Assembly (NCBI RefSeq): GCF_030546695.1
Contig: NZ_JAUOTP010000007.1
Span: 62,001-126,000, forward strand
Direction of reading: 5' to 3'
DNA: 64,000 bases
Source: Sphingomonas natans
Lineage (GTDB): Bacteria > Pseudomonadota > Alphaproteobacteria > Sphingomonadales > Sphingomonadaceae
Notes under the pieces: generated by a model
Told to the model about the DNA's origin: nothing
The model's input: only the letters and a program-made list of their open reading frames with translations
Database searches by the model: none
Shown: in pieces, positions 19,650 through 27,098 of the stretch
Numbering within the stretch: the stretch's first letter is position 1
Layout of the letters: each line of letters begins with the position of its first letter
Program-made: the position numbers and the translations under genes

Positions 19650-20378
19650 CTAGCGGACCGAGACCAGCCCATTCGCGGTTCCGCGACGGCGCAAGGTCGC
19701 GCCGATCGCGCCGAAACCGCCGATCATCATCGCCCAGGTCGCGGGCTCGGGAACTGCGCCGAGCACCTTGTTCGCGCTCGTGCCCCAGACGAGTTGGGTC
19801 TGGTTGTTGGGGGCCTGCAGCACGGCGAGCGACAGCGTCGGATCGGCCGTCCATGTCTCGCTCGTGATGTTCGACAGATAGGTATTGGCGAGCGACACGG
19901 CGCTGCTGCTGATGTTCGAGACCTTCAGGTCGCCGGCGGTGAGATTGTAGGTGCCGCTGCCCTCGTTGACGATCTCCCAGATGGCGAGCTGCTCGGCGGC
20001 CGAATGGTTGGCGTCGGTGACGAGCGCCTCGCCATTGCTCAGCAAGGCGCTCAGCCGCGCGATCTTGGTCGACGAGAGCGACGTGCTCGTGATCGTGGCC
20101 GGCGTGAAGCTGGCCGCGGTCAGCGAATGGAAGATGTCGATGCAGTAGCTGAGCAGGGTATCGCCCGTGTCGGTCGTCAGCTTCAGGCGGCCGATGCCGG
20201 CGTTCACGACATAATCGGGGGTGGTCGGCGTATAGGTGATCGTGCCGCTGACGCCGCCCGGCGTGTCGAGCGCGATGCTGCTGATCGTCACCGCCGCATT
20301 CGCGCCGCTCGCCAGCGTCAGCGCGCCGAGGAGACCGGAGGCGATGACGCCAAACCTGCTAACCGCCGAAAATCCCAT
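19650..20378 (-). CDS. PEPxxWA-CTERM protein with thioester-like Cys/Gln pattern
   Basis: A 242-residue exported protein starting MGFSAVSRFGVIASGLLGAL with signal peptide ending ANA-A. The tail AVPEPATWAMMIGGFGAIG plus RRRG is the canonical PEPxxWA-CTERM signal. Inside, SYCIDIFHSL and, about 55 residues on, AAEQLAIWEIVNEG match the Cys...Gln-LAIWE pattern found in many PEP-CTERM proteins and related to thioester domains that can form a Cys-Gln crosslink. Covalent surface attachment is therefore possible but unproved. ATG 20378 gives the best signal peptide. Confidence 0.85.
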   Translation of the reverse strand: MGFSAVSRFGVIASGLLGALTLASGANAAVTISSIALDTPGGVSGTITYTPTTPDYVVNAGIGRLKLTTDTGDTLLSYCIDIFHSLTAASFTPATITSTSLSSTKIARLSALLSNGEALVTDANHSAAEQLAIWEIVNEGSGTYNLTAGDLKVSNISSSAVSLANTYLSNITSETWTADPTLSLAVLQAPNNQTQLVWGTSANKVLGAVPEPATWAMMIGGFGAIGATLRRRGTANGLVSVR

Positions 20379-20462
20379 GCTACGCTCCGCAACTGAAACC
20401 GCGGAGAACACCCGCGATGCAGCGGGGCGTTAACAGTAGGTTAGCCAGCCGCCAAACATATT

Positions 20463-20494
20463 GAAGGTTAACAACATTTTGTTAACCTTCTTTT
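20463..20494. terminator. perfect AT-rich hairpin across the ygfZ stop codon
   Basis: GAAGGTTAACAA and its exact complement form a 12-pair stem over CATT, with TTTT on the plus side. The minus-strand arm contains the last ygfZ codons and its TAA. It separates ygfZ from the PEP-CTERM gene in the same direction; on the minus strand the tail (AATATGTTT) is only partly T-rich. Confidence 0.6.
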
Positions 20495-21234
20495 ACAGAC
20501 GCGTCCTCGGCGGGCGTCGTCGCGCGATCGAGCCAGGCCGGCCGCAGCGTGCCGGGATCGGCGGCGATGTCGGCGATCCGCATGAGGCGCACGGCGATGC
20601 CGAGCTCCGGATACCAGGCGCGCGCCGCCTCGCCCGGATCGGCCTCGGCTCGCACCGCCACGAGCCGGCGGTTGACCTTCTGCCGCCAGTTCATCCGCGC
20701 CGTATTTTCCTGCCCGACATAACAGCCCTTGGTGAAGCTGACGCCGCCCAGCTCGGCGGCATTGGCCTCCAGCCAGAGCGTCTTGTCCTGCCCCAGCTCG
20801 GCAAGCCCCTCGGCCACGCCGAGGCCCAGACGATGCGCGCGCCAGGCCGCGTCCGCAGGCTCGTCGGGCGCTGCGTCGACCCAGCGGCGGCCGAGTTCGG
20901 GCAGGCGCGGATCGGGTACGCCCGCATCCCCGTCCGGCGACCAGTGGACCGCCAGCGCGGACTCGCGCGCGATCTCGATCTTGCGCCGCAGCCGATAGAG
21001 CGTCAGCCGGCGCGCGAGCGAGTCGGCCTGCGCCGCCTCGCAATCGATCAGCAGATCTTCTCCGTCGGCCCAGACGAGAAAATCGAACAGGGCCTTGCCC
21101 TGCGCGCTGAGCAGCCCCGCCCATACCGGCAGCGCGCCCGTTACGTCGTTGGTCACGAGCCCCTGCAGGAAGCCGCGGACGTCGTCGCCCGACAGACGGA
21201 GCAGGGCGCGGTCGGTAAGGGTGGTGGCGGTCAT
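20482..21234 (-). CDS. ygfZ: YgfZ/GcvT-like folate-binding protein
   Basis: A 250-residue folate-dependent protein that supports assembly or repair of certain iron-sulfur enzymes (for example radical-SAM MiaB in E. coli). The diagnostic KGCYVGQE is at residues 169-176, with Cys 171. The frame is open to 21750, but ATG at 21234 begins MTATTLTDRALLRLSGDD, the usual N-terminus; the upstream part is translated repeat. Divergent from the dihydroorotase gene. Confidence 0.92.
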   Translation of the reverse strand: MTATTLTDRALLRLSGDDVRGFLQGLVTNDVTGALPVWAGLLSAQGKALFDFLVWADGEDLLIDCEAAQADSLARRLTLYRLRRKIEIARESALAVHWSPDGDAGVPDPRLPELGRRWVDAAPDEPADAAWRAHRLGLGVAEGLAELGQDKTLWLEANAAELGGVSFTKGCYVGQENTARMNWRQKVNRRLVAVRAEADPGEAARAWYPELGIAVRLMRIADIAADPGTLRPAWLDRATTPAEDASVKEG

Positions 21235-21282
21235 AGGGATCAAATAGGCCCGAACGATCGTCTTTTCACCGTCCGTGCGCAG

Positions 21283-21446
21283 CCCTTCGACTGCCCGCCC
21301 GGGCGGCGCTCGGGACAAGCTGGCATGCAGCCGGGCGAAGCACGTGCTACGGGCGAGGCGCCTGGAGCCCGTCCTTCGACTGGCCGCAGGCCAGCCTGCC
21401 CTGAGCGACTGCCTTGGCAGGCAGTCGAAGGGCTCAGGACGAACGG
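21283..21446. repeat. family A palindromic repeat, ygfZ-pyrC spacer
   Basis: Compound imperfect palindrome built from CCCTTCGACT / AGTCGAAGGG and GTCCTTCGACT / CTCAGGACGAACGG arms. It is the longest of four family A copies here (others at 57756, 61531 and 63251). It fills nearly all of the divergent spacer, so promoters of both genes must lie in or beside it. Confidence 0.75.
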
Positions 21447-21448
21447 AG

Positions 21449-22783
21449 ATGATCGTGGCCGGAAAGACATATGACCTGCTGCTCAAGAACGGCACCGCCT
21501 GGACACCGGGTGGCCCGGTCCAAACCGATCTCGGCATCACCGACGGCCGCTTTGCCGGGCTCGGCACGGGCGCCGATGCGGGCGAGACGATCGACTGTAC
21601 GGGGCTGACGATCCTGCCCGGCGTCATCGACAGCCAGGTCCATTTCCGCGAGCCGGGGCTTGAAGAGAAAGAGGACCTCGAAAGCGGCAGCCGCGCCGCG
21701 GTGCTCGGCGGCGTCACGGCCGTGTTCGAGATGCCGAATACCAAGCCCAATACCGATTCGGCCGAGGCGATCGCCTACAAGCTGAGCCGCGCGCGCGATC
21801 GGATGTGGTGCGATCACGCTTTCTATGTCGGCGCGACCGCCGCCAATGCCGAAAGCCTGGGCGAGCTGGAGCGGCTTCCCGGCACGGCCGGCGTCAAGAT
21901 CTTCATGGGTGCGTCGACCGGCGATCTGCTCGTGTCCGACGACGGCGCGCTCGCGCGCGTGCTCGCGCATGGCCGCCGCCGCGTCGCGATCCATGCCGAG
22001 GACGAGCCGCGCATGCAGGCGCGAATGGGCGAGCGGATCGAGGGCGATCCTTCCAGCCACCCCGTCTGGCGCGACGACGAGAGCGCGATCCTCGCCACGC
22101 GCCGCATCCTCGCGCTCGCCCGCGCCGCGCGCCGCCCGATCCACGTGCTCCACATCACGACCCCCGCCGAGCTGGATCTGCTCTCGCAGAACAAGGACAT
22201 CGCCACCTGCGAGGTGACGCCGCAGCATCTGACGCTGGCTGGCGAGGAAGCCTATCCGCGCCTCGGCAGCTATGCGCAGATGAACCCGCCGATCCGCTCC
22301 GGCGCGCATCGCGACGGGCTGTGGCACTGGCTCAATCAGGGCGTGGCCGACGTGCTCGGCTCCGATCATGCGCCGCACACGATCGCCGAGAAGGCCAAGC
22401 CCTATCCGGCCAGCCCGAGCGGCATGCCCGGCGTGCAGACCTTGCTGCCGCTGATGCTCAACCATGTTGCCGAAGGGCGGCTCTCGCTCCAGCGCCTGAT
22501 CGAGCTGACCTCGTCGGGCCCGCAGCGCGTCTTCGGCCTGACCGCCAAGGGCCGGATCGCGGTGGGCTATGATGCCGACGTCACGATCGTCGACCTGAAG
22601 GCGCAGTGGACGATCGAGGACAGCTGGCTCGCCTCGCGCTGCGGCTGGTCGCCCTTCACCGGCATGAAGATCACCGGCAAGCCCGTCGCGACGATCATCC
22701 GCGGCCGACAGGTGATGCGCGAGGGCCAGCTCGCCGATGAGGCGAAGGGCCGGCCGATCCGGTTCGACAGCGCAGACTGGTGA
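21449..22783 (+). CDS. pyrC: dihydroorotase (class I)
   Basis: Catalyses ring closure of carbamoyl aspartate in pyrimidine synthesis. 444 residues. Metal-site features: VIDSQVHFREPG at 59-70 (His 65; the first His of the usual HxH is Gln 63), likely carboxylated Lys 150 (VKIFMGASTG), His 182 (HAED), His 235 (HVLHITT) and Asp 306 (GSDHAPH). A GTG at 21455 has better spacing from GGAG than the ATG at 21449, so the start may be two codons later. The Gln substitution appears typical of rhizobial/sphingomonad relatives, from memory. Confidence 0.88.
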   Translation: MIVAGKTYDLLLKNGTAWTPGGPVQTDLGITDGRFAGLGTGADAGETIDCTGLTILPGVIDSQVHFREPGLEEKEDLESGSRAAVLGGVTAVFEMPNTKPNTDSAEAIAYKLSRARDRMWCDHAFYVGATAANAESLGELERLPGTAGVKIFMGASTGDLLVSDDGALARVLAHGRRRVAIHAEDEPRMQARMGERIEGDPSSHPVWRDDESAILATRRILALARAARRPIHVLHITTPAELDLLSQNKDIATCEVTPQHLTLAGEEAYPRLGSYAQMNPPIRSGAHRDGLWHWLNQGVADVLGSDHAPHTIAEKAKPYPASPSGMPGVQTLLPLMLNHVAEGRLSLQRLIELTSSGPQRVFGLTAKGRIAVGYDADVTIVDLKAQWTIEDSWLASRCGWSPFTGMKITGKPVATIIRGRQVMREGQLADEAKGRPIRFDSADW

Positions 22784-23042
22784 ACGCCGGGCCGCCTGCG
22801 TGGCCGAGCGAAGTTGAGGAAGTTGAGGGTGTCGTGCGACTTTTGGCGATCCTGCGGTGTCAGGGACAGTCATTGCGAGACGCACGTCTCTGGGAGCGCG
22901 CACGAGTAGTGCGCGAAGCGGGAGCGTGCGGGGCAGGGTGAAGAGCATCGTGTCCAGCCTTCCGAATCAGGCAGCGGACAGACCAGATCTCACAGCAAAT
23001 CCTACATTGCAAAGTGGGGCGGTCAGGTGTCCCCGCCCTCTT

Positions 23043-23125
23043 CTCTGCGCCTCCGGGGCTGCGCGTAAGAATGCGGAATCAGGAAGAAAAAGGGGTGGTT
23101 CACGCGGAGACGCGGAGACGCGAAG
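23043..23125. repeat. diverging pair of ACGCRGAG triple-octamer repeats
   Basis: Right unit (23102-23125): ACGCGGAG, ACGCGGAG, ACGCGAAG after TTC. Left unit (23043-23066) is a decayed reverse copy: CTCTGCGC, CTCCGGGG, CTGCGCGT then AA. They point outward around a 32-base spacer. The same triple octamers bound the GxxExxY gene at 30783 and 31195, but there they face inward. Confidence 0.75.
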
Positions 23126-23193
23126 AAGAAGAGGGCTTTCGATCCAGCGCGCTGGCCGGAATGGCGGCTTTCGCCCCATTTGCCGCCGTTACC

Positions 23194-23297
23194 TCCCCTC
23201 CCTGAAAGGGAGGGGATTGAGGGGTGGGTTGCTGTCCAGCCGGGCGCATCGGTGGATGGCGACCCACCCCCAGCCCCTCCCTTCCAGGGAGGGGAGC
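23194..23297. repeat. family C palindromic repeat
   Basis: Begins CCCTCCCTGAAAGGGAGGGG and ends CCCTCCCTTCCAGGGAGGGG, with GGGGTGGGT and its reverse complement ACCCACCCC inside, so a long interrupted inverted repeat of about 104 bases with a small hairpin at each end. Related copies: 34735, 45423, and a decayed one at 36230. Confidence 0.8.
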
Positions 23298-23404
23298 TTT
23301 ACGGTCGCTCCCGCTGGCACTGATTCGCTCCTTGGGCCGCCTCGCGTCATCGCCCTGCGAAGGTTCGGGATGACGGCCCGCGCGGGCCCGGCTAAAGGGC
23401 GGCG

Positions 23405-23692
23405 ATGAGCAACGATACGCCCCCCGACCGCCTGTCCACCGATCCGCGCAGCGATTATTACGATGCCGATGCGCTCCAGCGCGGCGTCGGCATCGTCTTC
23501 AAGGGTGCCGAGAAGACCAATATCGAGGAATATTGCGTCTCCGAAGGCTGGGTGAAGATGGCCGTCGGCAAGTCGCGCGATCGCTTCGGCCAGCCGATGA
23601 CGATGAAGATGTCGGGCGATGTCGCGCCTTATTATCGCGATATCGCGGCCAAGGGCGACGAAGCCGATGAAGCGGCGGAACAGGCCGACTGA
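23405..23692 (+). CDS. DUF3297 family protein
   Basis: A 95-residue protein with the family pattern PPDRLSTDPRSDYYDADALQ, GVGIVFKGAEKTNIEEYCVS and EGWVKMAVGKSRDRFGQP. DUF3297 members are small, conserved in proteobacteria, sometimes mislabelled glutathione peroxidase; no reaction is established. The C-terminus is acidic (GDEADEAAEQAD). It is followed by a micro-ORF and a cystathionine gamma-synthase-type gene on the same strand. Confidence 0.85.
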   Translation: MSNDTPPDRLSTDPRSDYYDADALQRGVGIVFKGAEKTNIEEYCVSEGWVKMAVGKSRDRFGQPMTMKMSGDVAPYYRDIAAKGDEADEAAEQAD

Positions 23693-23744
23693 GCTTTCGT
23701 TACACCTGCGACACGCTCATCCACGAGCGTTCGCGGAGGTGATG

Positions 23745-23825
23745 ATGGGTAAGGCATTGATCTTGTGGCTGCTCGGTGTGCCGGGCATCATCGTTCTCCT
23801 CCTGTATTTCTTCGTCTTCCGGTAA
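23745..23825 (+). CDS. 26-residue hydrophobic micro-protein
   Basis: A short frame coding for MGKALILWLLGVPGIIVLLL followed by YFFVFR: one membrane helix with a Lys near the start and Arg at the end. A consensus GGAGG (23735-23739) stands five bases before the ATG at 23745 (two bases before a tandem ATG at 23742). Its TAA is six bases before the next gene, suggesting coupling. Similar one-helix small proteins occur in proteobacteria; function unknown. Confidence 0.6.
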   Translation: MGKALILWLLGVPGIIVLLLYFFVFR

Positions 23826-23831
23826 ACAGAT

Positions 23832-25148
23832 ATGGCCGGCGGCGACGAGACCGAAGCCGATCTGAGCGGAGGGTCTCAGCGCCGCCGGCCGCGCCACCAG
23901 CCCAAGCATATCGGCGGGCGCAGGCTGAGCCCCGCGACGCTGATGATGGGGCACGGTTATGATCCGGCGCTGTCCGAAGGCGCGCTGAAGCCGCCCATCT
24001 TCCTGACCTCGACCTTCGTGTTCGAGAGCGCGGCCGCAGGGAAGCGCCACTTCGAACAGGTCACGGGCAAGCGCGCGGGCGCCGCCGAGGGGCTCGTCTA
24101 TTCGCGCTTCAACGGCCCCAACCAGGAGATCCTCGAGGATCGCCTCGCCATCTGGGAGGATGCCGAGGAGGCTTTGACCTTCTCCAGCGGCATGGCCGCG
24201 ATCGCGACGCTGCTGCTGGCCTATGTGAAGCCCGGCGACGTCATCGTCCATTCGGCGCCGCTCTACGCCGCGACCGAGACTTTGATCGGCAAAATCCTCG
24301 GCCGCTTCGGGGTGACCTGGCTCGATTTTCCGGCCGGCGCGACGCGCGCCCAGATCGATGCCGTGCTAGAGCAGGCCAAGGCGCAGGGCCGCGTCTCGCT
24401 GATCTATCTGGAAAGCCCCGCCAATCCGACCAATGCGCTGGTCGATGTCGAGGCGGTCGTCGCCGCGCGCGATGCGGCGTTCGCCGAAAGCCCCCCGCCG
24501 ATCGCGATCGACAATACCTTCCTCGGCCCGATGTGGGCGCAGCCCTTGCGGCAGGGCGCCGACATCGTCGTCTACAGCCTCACGAAATATGCGGGCGGGC
24601 ATAGCGATCTCGTCGCGGGATCGGCGGTGGGGGCGAAGGCGATGATCGATCCGATCCGGGCGATGCGTAACACGATCGGCACGATCACCGATCCGCACAC
24701 CGCCTGGATGCTGCTGCGCAGCCTCGAGACGCTCGAGCTGCGCATGACGCGCGCGAGCGAGAATGCGGCGAAGGTCTGCGCGTATCTGCGCGATCATCCG
24801 AAGGTGGAGCAGGTCGGCTATCTCGGCTTCCTGGCCGAGGATAGCCGCCAGGCCGATATCTACCGGCGCCATTGCACGGGCGCGGGATCGACCTTCTCGC
24901 TCTACCTGAAGGGCGGCGAGCGCGAGGCCTTCGCCTTTCTCGACGCGCTCAAGATCGCCAAGCTCGCGGTCAGCCTCGGCGGGACCGAGACGCTCGCGAG
25001 CGCGCCCGCGGCGATGACGCATCTGTCGGTGCCCGACGATCGCAAGGCGGCGCTCGGCATCACCGACAATCTCGTCCGCATCTCGATCGGCGTCGAGGAT
25101 GCGGGCGATCTCGTCGCCGACATGGAGCAGGCGCTGGCGGCGGTGTGA
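23832..25148 (+). CDS. Cys/Met metabolism PLP enzyme (cystathionine gamma-synthase family)
   Basis: A 438-residue PLP enzyme of transsulfuration type. The cofactor lysine is residue 252 in YSLTKYAGGHSD; EALTFSSGMAAIATLLLAY and IYLESPANPTNALVD are family blocks. The first 35 residues are basic and poorly conserved, so a later start at MMGHGYDPALS is possible. Sequence cannot separate cystathionine gamma-synthase, methionine gamma-lyase and O-acylhomoserine sulfhydrylase; sphingomonad homologues of this length are called cystathionine gamma-synthase family. Confidence 0.85.
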   Translation: MAGGDETEADLSGGSQRRRPRHQPKHIGGRRLSPATLMMGHGYDPALSEGALKPPIFLTSTFVFESAAAGKRHFEQVTGKRAGAAEGLVYSRFNGPNQEILEDRLAIWEDAEEALTFSSGMAAIATLLLAYVKPGDVIVHSAPLYAATETLIGKILGRFGVTWLDFPAGATRAQIDAVLEQAKAQGRVSLIYLESPANPTNALVDVEAVVAARDAAFAESPPPIAIDNTFLGPMWAQPLRQGADIVVYSLTKYAGGHSDLVAGSAVGAKAMIDPIRAMRNTIGTITDPHTAWMLLRSLETLELRMTRASENAAKVCAYLRDHPKVEQVGYLGFLAEDSRQADIYRRHCTGAGSTFSLYLKGGEREAFAFLDALKIAKLAVSLGGTETLASAPAAMTHLSVPDDRKAALGITDNLVRISIGVEDAGDLVADMEQALAAV

Positions 25149-25149
25149 G

Positions 25150-26685
25150 CTACTTCCTGTCGAGCGCGATGATGTCGATCGGGCCATCGACGAAACGCGC
25201 GGTCATCCGCCGGTCGCGCCGCAGCGCCGTCAGGAACATGTCGCCCGGATCGTAGGTCGTATTGCCGAGCCGCAGCAGCCAGATGCGGCGCGGGGCGGCG
25301 ATGCGGGGGGAGCGCGCGATCGCCTCCAGCCGGGCCTTCGGCAGCGAGACGACGCCGCGGCTGCCGGTCGGATGCCAGCCGCCCTGATCGAGCGCGGGCA
25401 CCGCGACGGGCACGGGCATCACCCGCCATGCCAGCGCCTTGTCCTGCAGAGCGCGCTCCAGCGGCAGCGCGCCCTCGTTCGGATAAGCGAGGATTAGATC
25501 GTCGGGCCGGTGGCGCGGCTGCAGCCAGCGAAGCGCGCCGTACCAGTTCTGGATCGGCGGGCTGCCGCGCATCTGGACATCGACGGCGAGCATGTTCGCG
25601 GCCAGCATCAGCGCTGCCCCCGCGCCGAGCCAAGCGGCCTTGCCGCGCTGCCCCGCCGCGCCGATCGCGAGCAGCACCAGCCAGGGCACCGCCACGGGCG
25701 TCAGCGTGCGCGTGATGAAGACGGGCGCGATCGTGATCGACAGCAGGATCGACAGCATAGTGGGGAGAATCGCGAGGATCAGGAGCATGGTTAGCAGGCG
25801 CTGCGCGCGCGCCTGCCGCACCAGGATCATGATGGCGAGCACCAGCAGCACCGCCGCCGCCAGACCCTGCCAGCCGGGCACCGCGTAGAGGACGGGCAGG
25901 TGATCGGCGAGGCCCTGGGCGCCGAACGACAACCAGGTCGACCGGACCCAGGTCGGCGCCTGATCGATCAGCATCGCGAGTGCGGGCAGGTACAGGATCG
26001 CGACCGCCGCATGACCGCCGACGAACCAGCCCCAGTCCGTCCAGCTGGCTCTGTGCGCCTGGAAGGCGATCAGGCAGGCGAGGCCCAGCGCCGCCGCCCA
26101 CAGCGGCCCCAGATTGTGGAGCCAGAGCATGGATTCGAGCCCGACCAGATAGACGGCGAAGGCGGGACCCGCGAGCGGCCGGCCCGCTTCCCGCTGGCGC
26201 GCGATCGCGATCAGCGCGCGCGTCGTCAGCGCGAAAACGAGGATCATGACCGGATAGGGCCGCACCTCGCGCGCCATCTCGACGAGCGGGATCGCCAGGC
26301 AGGCCAAGGCGAAGGCGACGAAGACGAGCGCGCGTCGCCGCGGAACGTCCCAGTCCAGCCAGGCGCCCGCCGCGGCCGCGATCCAGGCGATCGCGAACGG
26401 CGTCGCCAGCCCGGCGGCGAGGCCGAGCGCGCGTTCCGCGACCAGCCCGTCGCCGAACGCCAGCGTCCAGAGCCGCAACAGGCTGTAATAGAAAGGCGGG
26501 TGCGTCTCGTAGCGTGGCACCACCTGCCAGAGGAAGGCGAAGCCCTTGCCGGCGGCATAGGCGCTATAGGCCTCGTCGAGCCACATCGGCGTCGACGCGA
26601 TGTGCCAGAGCCGCAGCACGGCGCCGATCGCCGCGACCAGCAAGGCACCTGCGATCAATGTCTTCGTCTGGCTGCGCGCGGTCAT
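25150..26685 (-). CDS. GT-C / ArnT-like membrane glycosyltransferase family 39 protein
   Basis: A 511-residue protein with about eleven membrane helices. The first periplasmic loop carries the GT-C acidic motif in TPMWLDEAYSAYAAGKG, followed by ETHPPFYYSLLRLWTLAFG, the classic opening of GT39-type dolichyl/undecaprenyl-phosphate-sugar transferases. The acceptor (lipid A, protein or glycan) is unknown. ATG 26685 overlaps the stop of the upstream gene by four bases. It is convergent with the PLP enzyme gene, one base apart. Confidence 0.85.
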   Translation of the reverse strand: MTARSQTKTLIAGALLVAAIGAVLRLWHIASTPMWLDEAYSAYAAGKGFAFLWQVVPRYETHPPFYYSLLRLWTLAFGDGLVAERALGLAAGLATPFAIAWIAAAAGAWLDWDVPRRRALVFVAFALACLAIPLVEMAREVRPYPVMILVFALTTRALIAIARQREAGRPLAGPAFAVYLVGLESMLWLHNLGPLWAAALGLACLIAFQAHRASWTDWGWFVGGHAAVAILYLPALAMLIDQAPTWVRSTWLSFGAQGLADHLPVLYAVPGWQGLAAAVLLVLAIMILVRQARAQRLLTMLLILAILPTMLSILLSITIAPVFITRTLTPVAVPWLVLLAIGAAGQRGKAAWLGAGAALMLAANMLAVDVQMRGSPPIQNWYGALRWLQPRHRPDDLILAYPNEGALPLERALQDKALAWRVMPVPVAVPALDQGGWHPTGSRGVVSLPKARLEAIARSPRIAAPRRIWLLRLGNTTYDPGDMFLTALRRDRRMTARFVDGPIDIIALDRK

Positions 26686-27095
26686 CGGCGCAGCCAGTTC
26701 CCGCTCGGGATCAGGCGCAGTCCGGTGGTCGGCGCGGGCCAGACATAGCCGATCGCGACGACCGTCCGCTCGCGGTGACGGACGGGTGCCACGACGCGCG
26801 CATAAGGATGCGGCGTGGGGCTGTCCGGCGCGCACCCTTCATAGGCGTCGAGCCATGCAAGCGTGCGCTCGGGCCGGCGCAGCAGCAGGAGATCGCCGGC
26901 CACGCCCTGCCGCCGTCCGCCGTTTGCGACCAGCCCCGGAAAATGGCGGACGCGAAAGAGGCGGGCGTGGGGCAGGCGGGCAGGGCCGATCCGTCGCGCC
27001 TCGCGCAGCAGCCGGCGGGCCTGGCGGTGGCGCGATGCCGGGCGGAGCGTTCCGTACACGAAGAGTAGGGCCGGACGTCGCCTCGCGCCGGCCAC
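26682..27095 (-). CDS. gamma-glutamylcyclotransferase-like protein
   Basis: A 137-residue protein with LLFVYGTLRPASRHR near the N-terminus, the YGTL signature of the AIG2/GGCT fold, and a conserved acidic residue in LAWLDAYEG. Members act on gamma-glutamyl compounds, but many are uncharacterised. It lies three bases from mltG and is ATGA-coupled to the glycosyltransferase gene below, so mltG, this gene and the glycosyltransferase look like one transcript. Confidence 0.82.
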   Translation of the reverse strand: MAGARRRPALLFVYGTLRPASRHRQARRLLREARRIGPARLPHARLFRVRHFPGLVANGGRRQGVAGDLLLLRRPERTLAWLDAYEGCAPDSPTPHPYARVVAPVRHRERTVVAIGYVWPAPTTGLRLIPSGNWLRR

Positions 27096-27098
27096 GTC

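Larger units (their letters stand above)
22784..23404. other. 620-base spacer filled with repeats
   Basis: No convincing gene. It holds a GAGACGCACGTCTC palindrome (about 22877-22890), a CGCGCAC...GTGCGCG hairpin (about 22897-22915), a diverging pair of ACGCRGAG triple-octamer repeats (23043-23066 and 23099-23125), and a family C palindrome (23194-23297). Open frames across it (for example 22857-23408) have repeat-derived, arginine-rich translations and are rejected. Confidence 0.7.

Noticed and set aside
23194-23297. CRISPR-like impression from recurring CCCTCCC units
   Set aside because: Units are inverted, irregularly spaced, and there are no regular spacers or cas genes; they are palindromic interspersed repeats.
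22857-23408. 183-codon frame in the pyrC-DUF3297 spacer
   Set aside because: Encodes translated repeats and overlaps the DUF3297 start; no ribosome-binding site.
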